A stretch of 64,000 nt of DNA. It comes from Methylomonas fluvii (GTDB taxonomy: Bacteria; Pseudomonadota; Gammaproteobacteria; Methylococcales; Methylomonadaceae). The notes beneath the pieces are model-generated. The model saw only the letters and a program-made list of their open reading frames with translations. It was not told the origin of the DNA and did not search any database. Made by a program: the position numbers and the translations under genes. Shown here piece after piece: positions 7,961 through 20,307 of the stretch (position 1 is the stretch's first letter; every line of letters starts with the position of its first letter). The stretch covers positions 620,001-684,000 of the forward strand of contig NZ_JACXST010000001.1 of the NCBI RefSeq assembly GCF_014850975.1, read 5' to 3'.

Positions 7961-9798
7961 GCGAGTTTGGCCTTCAGATACTTCAGAGCTTCCTTGATGT
8001 ACACGGGGCATACATCGGCGCGCTCGTCAACGAGAACCGCCGAGAGGCGCTGTGCAACCCTTCCCTTGCCAATGGAGTCAATGTCCTTGAGGAACTGCAA
8101 GGGATCAAGCGAATCAGGATCGGCGGAAAGGTCTTTGAAGCGTGCATGCATCTTCTTATTGGTGGAGAGCTTCGTGATGGCTGTCAGGAAGTAATCTGCG
8201 GCTCCAGCCTTGAAGACATCAATTTCAAACGTGAACTCGTTCAGAAACACGCCGTAATTCGGTGCGAGCTTCATGACCTTCGCGAAATCACTCTTCGTCC
8301 AGACCTCTTCGTTCAGCAAGTGCTGCATGATCTGATTGACGACGCGATTTTCGCCATAGCTGTTCACGACGCCCACCTCATCTGGGTCAGCATCCTCTTG
8401 ACTCACCACTTCACCCTTCGGGTCGAAGTCAGTCAGTATCACAAACGGAATATTAAGCCCTTTCGGACCCAATAGCTGAACATAGGGGGCGAAGTTTGTG
8501 CCGGCAATAGAGCAGACGGAGATGCCCAACGCATCAAAGTCCAAAGTCTCGTCATGCAGCTTAGCCAACGTGGGTAAGAGGAACTTCTCCGCATCACCCT
8601 CAACCAGGATGATCCCCTTCGAGAAAAATAGCTCACCGCGCGTGACGTCGATATAGCGTTCCAAATCTTCGCGATCGCTGGCGTTGAGCTTGATACCTTT
8701 TAGAGATCGCCCAATAGTGTGACCTTCTCCGGCAACATGGCGCAAAACCACCACATTGGCGAGCGGCGCCACACTTGCCACATTCGGTGAATGCGTCGTG
8801 AGAAGAATACTGCGCGGCTCTGGACCGGCCTGCGTTTCGTCTCGCGTCTGTAAGTAATTTCGGTAGATGAGCCGCTGCAGGTGAGGATGCAGGTGGGCCT
8901 CGGGTTCTTCTATCGCCAAAAACGTATGTTGCCGTTCTCCTTCATCCACTAAATACTGGTGCTCAAGATGCTTTAGCGCGAGGTAAAGCACATTGGCGGA
9001 ACCAAGGCTGGCCTCGGCCACACCGCGCTTTCCACCATCGATCATCATTTGCAGTGCGCGCAGTAAACGTTCCGGATCAGTCGGCGAAAACCCCAGGGCT
9101 GTTTCCACGGCATGTTTATCGCCTACCATGGTAATCAGTTGATCGTTGACTTGGCTGACGACACTGGAAAGCTCAGGGAGTGCAGCAATCTTTGAGGTTA
9201 TTGTGTGAACCTCGCCGGCGATCGCATTGAGCTCTTTCACATCCACCGTCTTAGCAGCTCGATCCAACAATGGTCTCAGCGGAGACCTCGACCAACGCGC
9301 CAGGTCAGACTCGGCGTCGCGCAAGGCCGGGAACAGGTCCATCGGCATCCATCGCCTTAATTCATAGCCGATCGAGTTTTCTGGCCGATCTCCACCGAAG
9401 AGAATGAATTCGTAATCCGCTTCGCTACGCGGTGCTCTTTCAAGCCCCTGCACTGGCTGATAGCGATAGGTAACTCGCGCTACCATCGGGTCTGGCTTCA
9501 CCAAGTGATCTGCTAGTACCGCCAACAGATTCTCGTTGCCTTCAAAGTCCCGAAACTCGACGGACACCTCAATGATGTCTTCCGCTTTCAGTGGGCGGGT
9601 CAGCCCATCCCAAAAGTCATCAAGGCGCAGCTTACGCAATGAATCGGGAAGTGCTGGATCAAGGATCAACCGAAGTGCAAACAGGAGATTGGTCTTGCCG
9701 ACCTTATTCTCACCAAGAACAACAGCATGCTCGCCAAGTCTGATATCAAGGTGCTTGAAGTTTCTAAAGTTTTTGATAATGATACGGCTTAGTCGCAT
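7957..9798 (-). CDS. OLD-family ATPase-TOPRIM endonuclease, GajA-type
   Basis: The 613-residue protein joins an ABC-type ATPase to a TOPRIM nuclease, as in OLD/GajA proteins. Visible are Walker A GENKVGKT (29-36), an ABC signature near ASLGSANVLYL (264-273), Walker B FLAIEEPEAHLHP (293-305), a His-switch TTHSPNV, and TOPRIM motifs LVEGDAEKF (E400) and ILTDFDPKG (D456, D458). GajA nicks DNA when nucleotides are depleted by phage. The ATG at 9798 fits the family N-terminus (LSRIIIKNFRNF); the longer frame from 9855 would overlap the upstream gene. It lies 19 bases after the nuclease gene and overlaps the helicase gene by 4 bases. Confidence 0.82.
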   Translation of the reverse strand: MRLSRIIIKNFRNFKHLDIRLGEHAVVLGENKVGKTNLLFALRLILDPALPDSLRKLRLDDFWDGLTRPLKAEDIIEVSVEFRDFEGNENLLAVLADHLVKPDPMVARVTYRYQPVQGLERAPRSEADYEFILFGGDRPENSIGYELRRWMPMDLFPALRDAESDLARWSRSPLRPLLDRAAKTVDVKELNAIAGEVHTITSKIAALPELSSVVSQVNDQLITMVGDKHAVETALGFSPTDPERLLRALQMMIDGGKRGVAEASLGSANVLYLALKHLEHQYLVDEGERQHTFLAIEEPEAHLHPHLQRLIYRNYLQTRDETQAGPEPRSILLTTHSPNVASVAPLANVVVLRHVAGEGHTIGRSLKGIKLNASDREDLERYIDVTRGELFFSKGIILVEGDAEKFLLPTLAKLHDETLDFDALGISVCSIAGTNFAPYVQLLGPKGLNIPFVILTDFDPKGEVVSQEDADPDEVGVVNSYGENRVVNQIMQHLLNEEVWTKSDFAKVMKLAPNYGVFLNEFTFEIDVFKAGAADYFLTAITKLSTNKKMHARFKDLSADPDSLDPLQFLKDIDSIGKGRVAQRLSAVLVDERADVCPVYIKEALKYLKAKLA

Positions 9799-9817
9799 AA
9801 CAGTCTTGTCTCTTCCT

Positions 9818-10705
9818 CTAGATCTTTTTCTCAGAACCTGAGATCGGATGCGCATAGATGAGGCCTCTGGTCTGAGCGGCTTTCACTTTGCGGTCGATCA
9901 TGTCACGCATGGTAAGGTGTCCCTCCAACACTAGAATTAGGTCCTCGCCATCAACAAAGAGCGTCTGAATCTCTTTGCCGATGACGAGGCTGTGAATTAC
10001 TTCGGGACTAAAGCCGTTCACGGAAATGAACAGTCCACGTCCGTAAAGCTTACCTGCCACCTTTCCAGCGAACTGATAAACCGGCTCGTTGCTGGCAGAC
10101 CTTTCCTGCCACTTGGCCTCAATGAGGTAATGCTCTCCGTCAAACTTCACAGCACCATCAACTTGTTCTCCGTTGACGCGGAACGCTTCCGTCGTTTCTA
10201 GACGCGAGAGACGGGAAAGTTCGGCGAGGATACGTTCTAGTGCGTAGCCGCGCTGCTGTCGTGACGTTTTGTTTGCAAGCAAATCGAGATATTCGCTGCG
10301 TAATTGTTCCAGCGAAGCGGTCGGCTGCTGTCGAACGGCGTCTTGAAAGACACGTCGTTCACGATCGGATTTGATCTTGGCATCTCGAATTTCCTGCAGT
10401 TGGCGCAAGTGGTCAAGGTTCCGCGTCGCTACGGAGCGATCCAATTTGCGAAGCTTGTCAAAGTAGTATGGGTCGAAGTGAGACCAGGTCAACAGCGACT
10501 GCAGCATCGCTCGAAATGAACCGAGTCCATTGTCTGGGCGTGCCGCAAGTGCATTGAAAAGTGTATCAATGACTTCATGACGCTTAAGAGCGTTCTCACC
10601 TTCAATCTGCAAAGAGCTGATTTCGGCCTTGGTGCATCCATGCTTCTCAAAGAAACCGACGATTTCCTTGCGTGGCCAAAACAGCGACAAAATGCAGTCC
10701 TTCAT
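9818..10705 (-). CDS. Mrr-like PD-(D/E)XK restriction endonuclease, first gene of the defence operon
   Basis: The 295-residue product has a helical N-terminal half and a C-terminal nuclease fold with RGYALERILAEL, VDGAVKF and YLIEAKWQ, i.e. E...D...ExK of the Mrr catalytic core. LFISVNGFSPEVI and LFVDGEDLILVLEG follow, as in Mrr/McrA-like enzymes. The ATG at 10705 (AAAGG just upstream) is preferred over a TTG at 10735. It is the first gene of a tightly packed leftward operon with the GajA- and GajB-like genes, so it is probably a third component or a sensor nuclease of that system. Standard Gabija has only two genes. Confidence 0.7.
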   Translation of the reverse strand: MKDCILSLFWPRKEIVGFFEKHGCTKAEISSLQIEGENALKRHEVIDTLFNALAARPDNGLGSFRAMLQSLLTWSHFDPYYFDKLRKLDRSVATRNLDHLRQLQEIRDAKIKSDRERRVFQDAVRQQPTASLEQLRSEYLDLLANKTSRQQRGYALERILAELSRLSRLETTEAFRVNGEQVDGAVKFDGEHYLIEAKWQERSASNEPVYQFAGKVAGKLYGRGLFISVNGFSPEVIHSLVIGKEIQTLFVDGEDLILVLEGHLTMRDMIDRKVKAAQTRGLIYAHPISGSEKKI

Positions 10706-10780
10706 GCAGCCTTTAATGTCAGCTGGAAAATTCAACTTAAAATTTCCACTTAATCTACCAAACTAGTCTTTACTGATTCG

Positions 10781-10846
10781 TTTCATAAAATTTGAGATTT
10801 CATTTCACAATTGTGAGATTTTTTTCATGAATTATGAGATCTGACA
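10781..10846 (+). repeat. Three ~21-bp repeats, candidate right end of the Tn7-like element next to gyrB
   Basis: Three consecutive units of the form TTTCAnnAATTnTGAGATTT begin at about 10781, 10803 and 10824, a 21-22 bp period. The middle copy contains the palindrome TCACAATTGTGA. Adjoining tandem sites of this size are typical of the right end of Tn7 and relatives, where TnsB binds. Outward, the sequence reads GATCTGACACCGACA, whose complement begins TGTCGGTGTCAG, matching the 5'-TGT rule for Tn7-like termini. The gyrB stop codon is only 12-18 bp further on. The same module recurs around the KAP gene at 45.8 and 47.7 kb. It may also serve as the promoter region of the defence operon. Confidence 0.6.
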
Positions 10847-10857
10847 CCGACACACCG

Positions 10858-13308
<2,451 letters not shown>

Positions 13309-13368
13309 TCATGTCACGCATGAATCGGTTGTATCGTGTGTGATGGGAGTTGTTAATTTTTATTATTT

Positions 13369-13421
13369 GTTCCACGTGAAACATCAAAATTGTTTTACAT
13401 CGCCGTGTTCCACGTGAAACC
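13369..13421. promoter_or_regulatory. Two parS-like 14-16 bp palindromes
   Basis: TGTTCCACGTGAAACA (13369-13384) equals the conserved bacterial parS site bound by ParB, and a second copy, TGTTCCACGTGAAACC, follows at about 13406-13421 inside the recF 3' end. parS sites cluster near the replication origin in most bacteria, which fits the dnaA-proximal position. The 16-bp motif is so specific that chance occurrence twice within 40 bases is very unlikely. Confidence 0.88.
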
Positions 13422-14457
13422 ATTTATAGTTTTCTACTGAACTTAAATCGCCAAAATCAGCTATATCGGTACTGCTGATAAAAACCTGGCAACTTAATCC
13501 AACAAGGTATTTTATCAATTTTGCCCGGTTTTCGGCATCCAATTCGGATGTTAGATCGTCTATCAAAATGCAACAGGCATTCGGGCTTTCCTGATTCAAT
13601 AAGGTGACTTGCGCTAACAGCAAAGCCAGGACTAAAAGCTTTTGCTGTCCACGGGACAAATAGTCTCTTGCCAACCTTTTGTGCAGATACGTTTGAAAAT
13701 CGGCGCGATGCGGACCACTATGGGTAAACCCGTAACGCATATCTCGATCCAAATCATTTTTTAATATCAAGTCTAAGGGTTGGCTACTATCCCAACCGGA
13801 TAGGAAGCGCAAATCGACGTTTTCCTGATTCAAAAAATGCTTAGCCATTTCCAGAAACACCGGTTGCAGGCTTGCCAAGTAGGTCACTCGAAAATCGTTA
13901 ATCACCTGACCGTATTCCACAAGTTCCTTATCCCAAGCTGAGAGCTGTTTAATCTGTCGCGTCTTCAACAAGGCATTCCGTTGCTGCAAAGCCTTATTAA
14001 ACTTGCGCCAACAGGGCAAAAAGTTTTTGTGCTGATTAAAAATCCCCCAGTCTAAAAACTCTCTACGGATTTGCGGTCCGGAATCCAGCAAGCGATAACT
14101 CTTGGGATGAATCAACTGCACTGGCAAGGCGTAAGCCAGATCGGCTTTTTGTCTATCTTCCTGGTCGATGCGAATCTGGCATTGCTTATTATCAATTTGA
14201 ATACCCAGCGTGCTGACGGATCCGGACTGTTGCCTATTTTGTGCGGAAACCGTCAATTGCGGCTGATCAAACGAAATAGCCTGTTTGGTATGAGTGGTTC
14301 TGAACGAGCGGGACCTACCCAAGATAAAAATGGCTTCCAGCAGCGAACTCTTACCGCTGGCATTGGCACCGGTGATGAAATTAATGGCAGGAGACGGCGA
14401 AATACTTGCGGAATGGATGTTTCTGACCGACAGCACATCCAGCTTTAACAAGGTCAT
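13384..14457 (-). CDS. recF: DNA replication and repair protein RecF
   Basis: RecF is an SMC-like ATPase that loads RecA at gaps in single-stranded DNA. The 357-residue protein has Walker A GANASGKS near residue 30, the signature LSRGQQKLLVLALLLAQ and Walker B CILIDDLTSELD. It lies 14 bases downstream of dnaN on the same strand. The 108-base gap before gyrB includes two GTTTCACGTGGAA-like palindromes around 13372-13420, one inside the recF end, which resemble ParB parS sites (TGTTCCACGTGAAACA). Confidence 0.97.
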   Translation of the reverse strand: MTLLKLDVLSVRNIHSASISPSPAINFITGANASGKSSLLEAIFILGRSRSFRTTHTKQAISFDQPQLTVSAQNRQQSGSVSTLGIQIDNKQCQIRIDQEDRQKADLAYALPVQLIHPKSYRLLDSGPQIRREFLDWGIFNQHKNFLPCWRKFNKALQQRNALLKTRQIKQLSAWDKELVEYGQVINDFRVTYLASLQPVFLEMAKHFLNQENVDLRFLSGWDSSQPLDLILKNDLDRDMRYGFTHSGPHRADFQTYLHKRLARDYLSRGQQKLLVLALLLAQVTLLNQESPNACCILIDDLTSELDAENRAKLIKYLVGLSCQVFISSTDIADFGDLSSVENYKWFHVEHGDVKQF

Positions 14458-14471
14458 AATCCCTGGACAAC

Positions 14472-15575
14472 CTACATCCGCATTGGCATCACAATAAATT
14501 TAAATAAAGGCTGTTCGGGTTCTTCAATAAAACAACTGCTGGCATTGCCGGCTATGGTCAGCACCGCCATTTCGGAATCCAAATTGGACACAGCATCCAA
14601 CATATACTGCGAGTTAAACGAAATACTCAAGGGCTCACCTTGATAATCGATGATCAGCTCTTCCTCGGCCTCATCATGTTCTGGATTATGGGTGCTGAGC
14701 TTCAGCAAATCGCCGGATATATCGAAAGTCACACCTTTGTACTTCTCGTTGGACAGAATCGCCACCCTGGTCAAGGCATCTCGCAAGACTTGCTTTTGGA
14801 TCAGCAACGGACTCATAAAGCTTTGATTGAACACTTTACTGAAGTCCGGAAATTTGGCATCGATCAACTTGGAAGAAAACACCACATCCTTGTAATAAAT
14901 TCGGATGTTGTTGCTGGAAAACTGGATATTCAATTCAGCATCTGCATCATCGAGCAAACGACTGAGTTCCTGCACCGCTTTTCTGGGCATGATGATGCGG
15001 GATTCATAACCGGTCGCTTGGCCAATATCGTCTTCATAAATCGACAAACGATGACCATCGGAAGCCACCAGCTTCAGCCTGGAATTACTCACATTCAGGA
15101 GCAATCCGTTCAAGTAGTAGCGTACATCCTGATTAGCCATGCAAAACACGGTTTTATCCAACGCCTTCTTGAATTTGCCGGCATTCAGCAAAAAGCTGTG
15201 CTCAAACTCTGACTCATTGAATTCAGGGTAATGCTCAGCCGGCAAGGTGCTTAAGGAAAATCTGCTGCGGCCGGATACAACTTTGACTTTATCGTCTTGT
15301 AATTCGAAGTGAATTTCCGCGCCATTAGGTAATAAGCGGCAAATATCCAGAAATTTTCTGGCTGGAACCGTGATTTCACCGGAATGTGCTATTGATTCAA
15401 TATTTAACTTAGCAACGATCTGAATTTCCGTATCCGTACCGGTCATCACCAGCTGCTCGTCGCTGGCCTGCAACAACACATTGGACAGAATCGGCATGGT
15501 TTGCCGTTTCTCGATAACGCTGACGATTTGCTGCAACGGCGGCAAAATTTGATCTCTGCTAATAATAAATTTCAT
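14472..15575 (-). CDS. dnaN: DNA polymerase III beta sliding clamp
   Basis: The 367-residue protein is the ring-shaped processivity clamp of the replicase. It starts MKFIISRDQILPPLQQIVSVIEKRQTMPILSNVLL, ends with the classical PMRM and has the standard three-domain length. It lies between dnaA and recF in the conserved order. The 189-base gap towards dnaA holds several DnaA boxes, so its transcription may respond to DnaA. Confidence 0.98.
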   Translation of the reverse strand: MKFIISRDQILPPLQQIVSVIEKRQTMPILSNVLLQASDEQLVMTGTDTEIQIVAKLNIESIAHSGEITVPARKFLDICRLLPNGAEIHFELQDDKVKVVSGRSRFSLSTLPAEHYPEFNESEFEHSFLLNAGKFKKALDKTVFCMANQDVRYYLNGLLLNVSNSRLKLVASDGHRLSIYEDDIGQATGYESRIIMPRKAVQELSRLLDDADAELNIQFSSNNIRIYYKDVVFSSKLIDAKFPDFSKVFNQSFMSPLLIQKQVLRDALTRVAILSNEKYKGVTFDISGDLLKLSTHNPEHDEAEEELIIDYQGEPLSISFNSQYMLDAVSNLDSEMAVLTIAGNASSCFIEEPEQPLFKFIVMPMRM

Positions 15576-15619
15576 ATAAATATCTTTTATATATTGTTAC
15601 TACTATGTAAACAAAAAGC

Positions 15620-15752
15620 TGTGGAAAACTGGTTTTATCTAATTTAAATCAAAATCTTAGCATGTATCAAACATTGTTGTCGGATACCCTTATAGCTTGT
15701 ATGGGGTTTGTGGATAAGCTGGATAGGCTATTTCCGGCACACTTTATCCACA
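15620..15752. promoter_or_regulatory. DnaA boxes in the dnaA-dnaN gap
   Basis: TGTGGAAAA (15620-15628), TGTGGATAA (15709-15717, perfect on the complement) and TTATCCACA (15744-15752, perfect) lie in the gap between dnaA and dnaN, with an AT-rich stretch (15576-15660) beside dnaN. Such boxes bind DnaA and either regulate dnaN or form part of the origin, as in pseudomonads. A second box cluster lies at about 23.0-23.2 kb. Confidence 0.8.
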
Positions 15753-15764
15753 ACTTAAGCGCAA

Positions 15765-17081
15765 TTAATGCGATAAGGTTCTCAACAGGTTTTTGTAATC
15801 TTCCGCCATCTTCACATCGTCATCTTTCAACTCAGCCACCCGCTTGCAAGCGTTGATGACCGTGGTGTGATCGCGTCCGCCAAACGCATCGCCGATTTCC
15901 GGGTAGCTGTGGGAGGTCAATTCCCTGGCCAGACACATGGCTACCTGTCTGGGCCGGGTGATGGATTGTTTGCGGTTTTTTGACGATAAATCGGCCACTC
16001 TAATCTTGAAATACTCGGCCACGGTCTTTTGAATGTTATCGATACTGATCAACTTGTCTTGCAGGCTAATCAAATCGTGCAACGCTTCTTTGGTAAATTC
16101 CAAGGTGATGTCGCGGCCGGTAAATTGCGAGTTGGCAACCACCCGGCGCAACGCACCTTCCAGATCTCTAACATTGGAAGGTATGCGTTTAGCAATGAAG
16201 AAAGCGATATCTTGATCCAGATCCACACCGACCTGCATGGCCTTTTTAATCAAGATCGCGGCGCGGGTTTCCAGATCCGGCGGTTCTATGGCCACCGGTA
16301 AACCCCAACCAAAGCGGGATTTCAAACGGTCTTCCAAGCCATCGATTTCTTTCGGATATTTATCGCAGGTTAAAACCACCTGATGTTTGTTATCCAGCAG
16401 GTTATTAAAGGTATGGAAAAACTCTTCCTGCGAGCGTTCCTTACCTGCCAGAAACTGGATGTCGTCCATCAATAAAATATCAATGCTGCGGTAGTACTCT
16501 TTAAATTGATTGATGCTGTTTTGTTGCAGTGCCTTGACCATGTCCTGCACAAACTTCTCGGAATGCAGATAGACAATATTGGCATCGGGTTTTTTCAACA
16601 ACACCGCGTTGCCTATGGCATGCATCAAGTGGGTTTTGCCCAGACCGGAACTGCCATAGATAAATAGCGGGTTGTAGACCTTACCGATATTATCGGAAAC
16701 CGTCATCGAAGCCGCTCTGGCCAATTGATTGGATTTACCTTCCACAAAGCTTTCAAAGGTGAAGGCTTTGTTTAAAAAATTCGGTTGATTCTTCTTTTGC
16801 GCCGGACTCTTATTAAGTGTCGGTACTTTGATGGTCGGCGATTTTTTACTGCCAATTTCAAACTGCACCGCCAAGGTTGCATTGGAAAACTCGTTGACGG
16901 CGTCCTCGATGATCGCGAAAAAATGCTGTTTGATGTGGTCGATAATAAACCGGTTGGGGGCAAGCAATTTTAACTGGCTGTCGGTTTCCACTGCTTGCAG
17001 CGGCCTGATCCAGGTGCTGAAATCGGTACTGGGAATTTCATGTTCAAGCTTGGCGAGGCAGTTGTTCCAAATCACACTCAT
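15765..17081 (-). CDS. dnaA: Chromosomal replication initiator DnaA
   Basis: DnaA binds DnaA boxes, melts the origin and recruits the helicase. The ~438-residue protein has the N-terminal [24 protein letters not shown] domain, an AAA+ core ([43 protein letters not shown]) and the C-terminal box-recognition helix-turn-helix with [15 protein letters not shown]. An ATG at 17081 matches the usual MS(x)WxxC start; another ATG is two codons upstream, and neither has a good ribosome site. It is the first gene of dnaA-dnaN-recF-gyrB and is divergent from gmk. Confidence 0.98.
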   Translation of the reverse strand: MSVIWNNCLAKLEHEIPSTDFSTWIRPLQAVETDSQLKLLAPNRFIIDHIKQHFFAIIEDAVNEFSNATLAVQFEIGSKKSPTIKVPTLNKSPAQKKNQPNFLNKAFTFESFVEGKSNQLARAASMTVSDNIGKVYNPLFIYGSSGLGKTHLMHAIGNAVLLKKPDANIVYLHSEKFVQDMVKALQQNSINQFKEYYRSIDILLMDDIQFLAGKERSQEEFFHTFNNLLDNKHQVVLTCDKYPKEIDGLEDRLKSRFGWGLPVAIEPPDLETRAAILIKKAMQVGVDLDQDIAFFIAKRIPSNVRDLEGALRRVVANSQFTGRDITLEFTKEALHDLISLQDKLISIDNIQKTVAEYFKIRVADLSSKNRKQSITRPRQVAMCLARELTSHSYPEIGDAFGGRDHTTVINACKRVAELKDDDVKMAEDYKNLLRTLSH

Positions 17082-17172
17082 CGGCATTCAAGAAGGGGCT
17101 TAGAAAGGCCTTGCATGATACCACAGTGACCGCTTAGGGCTTGACTCTGTGGACGTTATCAGAAAAGAATGA

Positions 17173-17817
<645 letters not shown>

Positions 17818-17834
17818 TAGAACTAACAACACTT

Positions 17835-18275
17835 ATGAAAACTAGAAAAACGTCTTATCTGTTTGCCACGCTGATTGTTTCGGCGTTGACCCTTGCCGGC
17901 TGCTCCAGCGATGAAGCGGAAACTCCCAAAGCCAGTGCCCCATCTGCAAGTAAAAAAGCTGTCCACCGCGTGGATAGCGGTGAAGCGACCGAACCTGAGA
18001 AACGTCAATTCGAAAAAGAATTTTCGGCCAAATGCGTCGCGCGGGAACTGAAAAACTCGAATAATAAAGACGTCGATCAAAAGCGCTTTGAAGAAAGTTG
18101 CGACTGCATTGCAGAACACATCATGAAAGATCTATCGGAAATTGATGCCGAAAAATATCTGGAAGATCACGAAGACACCCACACCTTGCAGATCAAATTT
18201 GATGCTGCGGCGTATTTCTGTTTGCAAAACAAACCGCAGCCCAAAGGCCCACATTTATTCGGCAAACCGCAATAA
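17835..18275 (+). CDS. Small lipoprotein of unknown function
   Basis: The 146-residue protein has a lipoprotein signal peptide (positively charged start, hydrophobic stretch, lipobox LAGC at about residue 20-23). A Ser/Ala/Lys-rich linker follows, then a helical domain with conserved-looking cysteines (AKCVARELKN, EESCDCIAEHIMKDL, AAYFCLQN). It is therefore predicted to sit in the outer or inner membrane facing the periplasm. Four cysteines in the mature part suggest disulfides. It follows gmk by 17 bases and may share its transcript. I do not recognise a named family. Confidence 0.75.
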   Translation: MKTRKTSYLFATLIVSALTLAGCSSDEAETPKASAPSASKKAVHRVDSGEATEPEKRQFEKEFSAKCVARELKNSNNKDVDQKRFEESCDCIAEHIMKDLSEIDAEKYLEDHEDTHTLQIKFDAAAYFCLQNKPQPKGPHLFGKPQ

Positions 18276-18279
18276 CATC

Positions 18280-18362
18280 GTAGGTTGGGTTAGCTCGATA
18301 AATCACAACTCAACATTCAAAGTTTACGTGTTGGGTTACGGCTAGCGCCTAACCCAACCTAC
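18280..18362. repeat. REP-like inverted repeat with GTAG foot
   Basis: GTAGGTTGGGTTAG (18280-18293) and CTAACCCAACCTAC (18349-18362) are perfect 14-bp inverted arms. A nested hairpin pairs GTTGGGTTA (18330-18338) with TAACCCAAC. The GTAG foot is typical of REP elements moved by RAYT transposases. It lies between a lipoprotein gene and hemL and might also stop transcription. Confidence 0.65.
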
Positions 18363-18387
18363 CGTTTTACCCAATCCATCATTCCCC

Positions 18388-19668
18388 ATGACACTATCTT
18401 CCGAATTATTTTCTCAAGCCAAACAATACATTCCCGGTGGCGTTAACTCGCCGGTGCGTTCCTTCAGTGGCGTCGGCGGTACGCCGGTATATTTCGATCA
18501 TGCGGCCGGCGCTTACGTTTACGACAGCGAAGGTAAGCGCTACATCGATTATGTCGGTTCCTGGGGGCCAATGATTTTGGGCCACGCGCATCCGGCCGTG
18601 ATCGATGCGGTTAAACATAGCGCCGAAAAAGGCTTGAGCTTTGGTGCGCCCACCGAAATAGAAACGCTGATGGCGCAAACAGTCTGCGAACTGCTACCGT
18701 CCATAGAAATGATCCGCATGGTCAGCTCCGGCACCGAAGCCACCATGAGTGCATTGCGCCTGGCACGCGGTTATACCGGCCGCGACAAGATCGTTAAATT
18801 CGAAGGCTGCTACCACGGCCATTCCGATTCCTTGCTGGTCAAAGCCGGTTCCGGCGCTTTGACTTTTGGCGTACCCAGCTCACCCGGCGTGCCAGCCTCG
18901 GTAGCTGCCGATACCCTCACCCTGACTTACAACGACAGCGATGCGGTGCGCAACACCTTCGCCGAGCTGGGTGACAAGATTGCCTGCATCATCGTTGAAC
19001 CGGTAGCCGGCAATATGAACTGTATTCCGCCCGAGCCGGGATTTCTGCAAACCTTGCGCGAGGTTTGCGACCAATACGGCAGCGTGTTGATTTTCGACGA
19101 AGTGATGACCGGCTTCCGCGTCGGCTTGCAAGGCGCACAAGGTCTGTACGGCATCAAACCGGATCTGACCACGCTCGGTAAAATCATCGGCGGCGGCCTG
19201 CCGGTCGGCGCCTTTGGCGGCAGCCGCAAAATCATGGAATATCTGGCGCCGCTGGGTCCTGTCTATCAAGCCGGCACCTTGTCCGGCTGCCCGGTGGCGA
19301 TGGCCGCCGGCTTGAAAACTCTGGAACTGATCAACCAGCCGGGTTTCTACGAAGATTTAACCGCCAAAACCGCTAAATTATTGGCCGGATTACAAGCTGC
19401 TGCCGATCAGGCCGGCATCGCCTTTACCACCAACCAGGTCGGCGGCATGTTTGGTTTGTTCTTTAGCGATGAAAAATCGGTCAGCCGTTTTTCACAGGTT
19501 ATGGCTTGCGATGTCAATCGCTTTAAGCAATTCTTCCATGCGATGCTGGATAAAGGTGTCTACCTAGCGCCGTCGGCTTTTGAAGCCGGATTTGTTTCCG
19601 CCGCGCATACGGATGAGGATTTGCAGGCAACGGTGGATGCGGCGGCTGAGGTGTTTAAAGCGTTGTGA
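18388..19668 (+). CDS. hemL: Glutamate-1-semialdehyde 2,1-aminomutase
   Basis: HemL converts glutamate-1-semialdehyde to 5-aminolevulinate, the C5-route precursor of tetrapyrroles. The 426-residue PLP enzyme shows [18 protein letters not shown] at the N-terminus, [27 protein letters not shown] and the PLP-lysine segment [18 protein letters not shown]. It has full length and stands alone in its transcription unit. Confidence 0.97.
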   Translation: MTLSSELFSQAKQYIPGGVNSPVRSFSGVGGTPVYFDHAAGAYVYDSEGKRYIDYVGSWGPMILGHAHPAVIDAVKHSAEKGLSFGAPTEIETLMAQTVCELLPSIEMIRMVSSGTEATMSALRLARGYTGRDKIVKFEGCYHGHSDSLLVKAGSGALTFGVPSSPGVPASVAADTLTLTYNDSDAVRNTFAELGDKIACIIVEPVAGNMNCIPPEPGFLQTLREVCDQYGSVLIFDEVMTGFRVGLQGAQGLYGIKPDLTTLGKIIGGGLPVGAFGGSRKIMEYLAPLGPVYQAGTLSGCPVAMAAGLKTLELINQPGFYEDLTAKTAKLLAGLQAAADQAGIAFTTNQVGGMFGLFFSDEKSVSRFSQVMACDVNRFKQFFHAMLDKGVYLAPSAFEAGFVSAAHTDEDLQATVDAAAEVFKAL

Positions 19669-19720
19669 GATTGTGGTGTCCGAGTAATATATGAAAACCT
19701 TTTAATTACTTGTTAGGCTT

Positions 19721-20209
19721 ATGTATCACTATAACCCCTTCATCTATTTCGCTTTAATTGTTGCCTTAACTCTTATTGGCTGCTCTCATGAGTTTGAATT
19801 TGGTGTGGTGAGTGGACCACTTCAAATCCCCGCGAACACACGGGTGTCAATCAGAAATCCAGAACATATAGTAACCCCGAACCATTATGATTCTGTTTGC
19901 GTGCTTCCAGCCGAGCCATATGTGGTTGCGGACGCAGTTTTCGGGCCAAATGGGGTGGTACCACCAAAATTTGTCGGCCCCAATGGAGCGTCGTTCTCAC
20001 CGAAAATCTTTGTTAGGAATGCCTCAGGTATAGAGGATCCTTTACCAAGCATTTCCGAAGCTCTTACCAAAACCGGAACTTGGCTTTGTTTTAGGTCATT
20101 GGACAGCAATCAAAAAATACACTTACCGTATACTGAGATAGCACTAGAAAGCTCTGAGGCTATGTATATAAAGTCAATTAAGTGGGATAGCACTGAAATA
20201 TCGTTCTAA
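19721..20209 (+). CDS. Putative lipoprotein, unknown function
   Basis: The 162-residue product has a lipoprotein signal peptide with lipobox LIGC near residue 20. The mature part is beta-rich and contains two cysteines (SVCVLP, WLCFRS) that may pair. Base composition is more AT-rich than the adjacent hemL, suggesting a recent arrival. No family is recognised. A hairpin just downstream may end its transcript. Confidence 0.6.
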   Translation: MYHYNPFIYFALIVALTLIGCSHEFEFGVVSGPLQIPANTRVSIRNPEHIVTPNHYDSVCVLPAEPYVVADAVFGPNGVVPPKFVGPNGASFSPKIFVRNASGIEDPLPSISEALTKTGTWLCFRSLDSNQKIHLPYTEIALESSEAMYIKSIKWDSTEISF

Positions 20210-20221
20210 CAGGGCTACTTT

Positions 20222-20251
20222 GTGCGGTTACGTAAGCTCCGCTAACCGCAC
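20222..20251 (+). terminator. Stem-loop between convergent genes
   Basis: GTGCGGTTA (20222-20230) pairs perfectly with TAACCGCAC (20243-20251), leaving a 12-base loop and followed by TTTAAT. It lies just after the lipoprotein gene and before the end of the opposing PsiE-like gene, so a transcription terminator is likely. Confidence 0.5.
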
Positions 20252-20307
20252 TTTAATGCCCTGCTTGGGCCAGTTAAGTGGCTTGGTTTCGCGTTGCTCT
20301 TCCCAGC

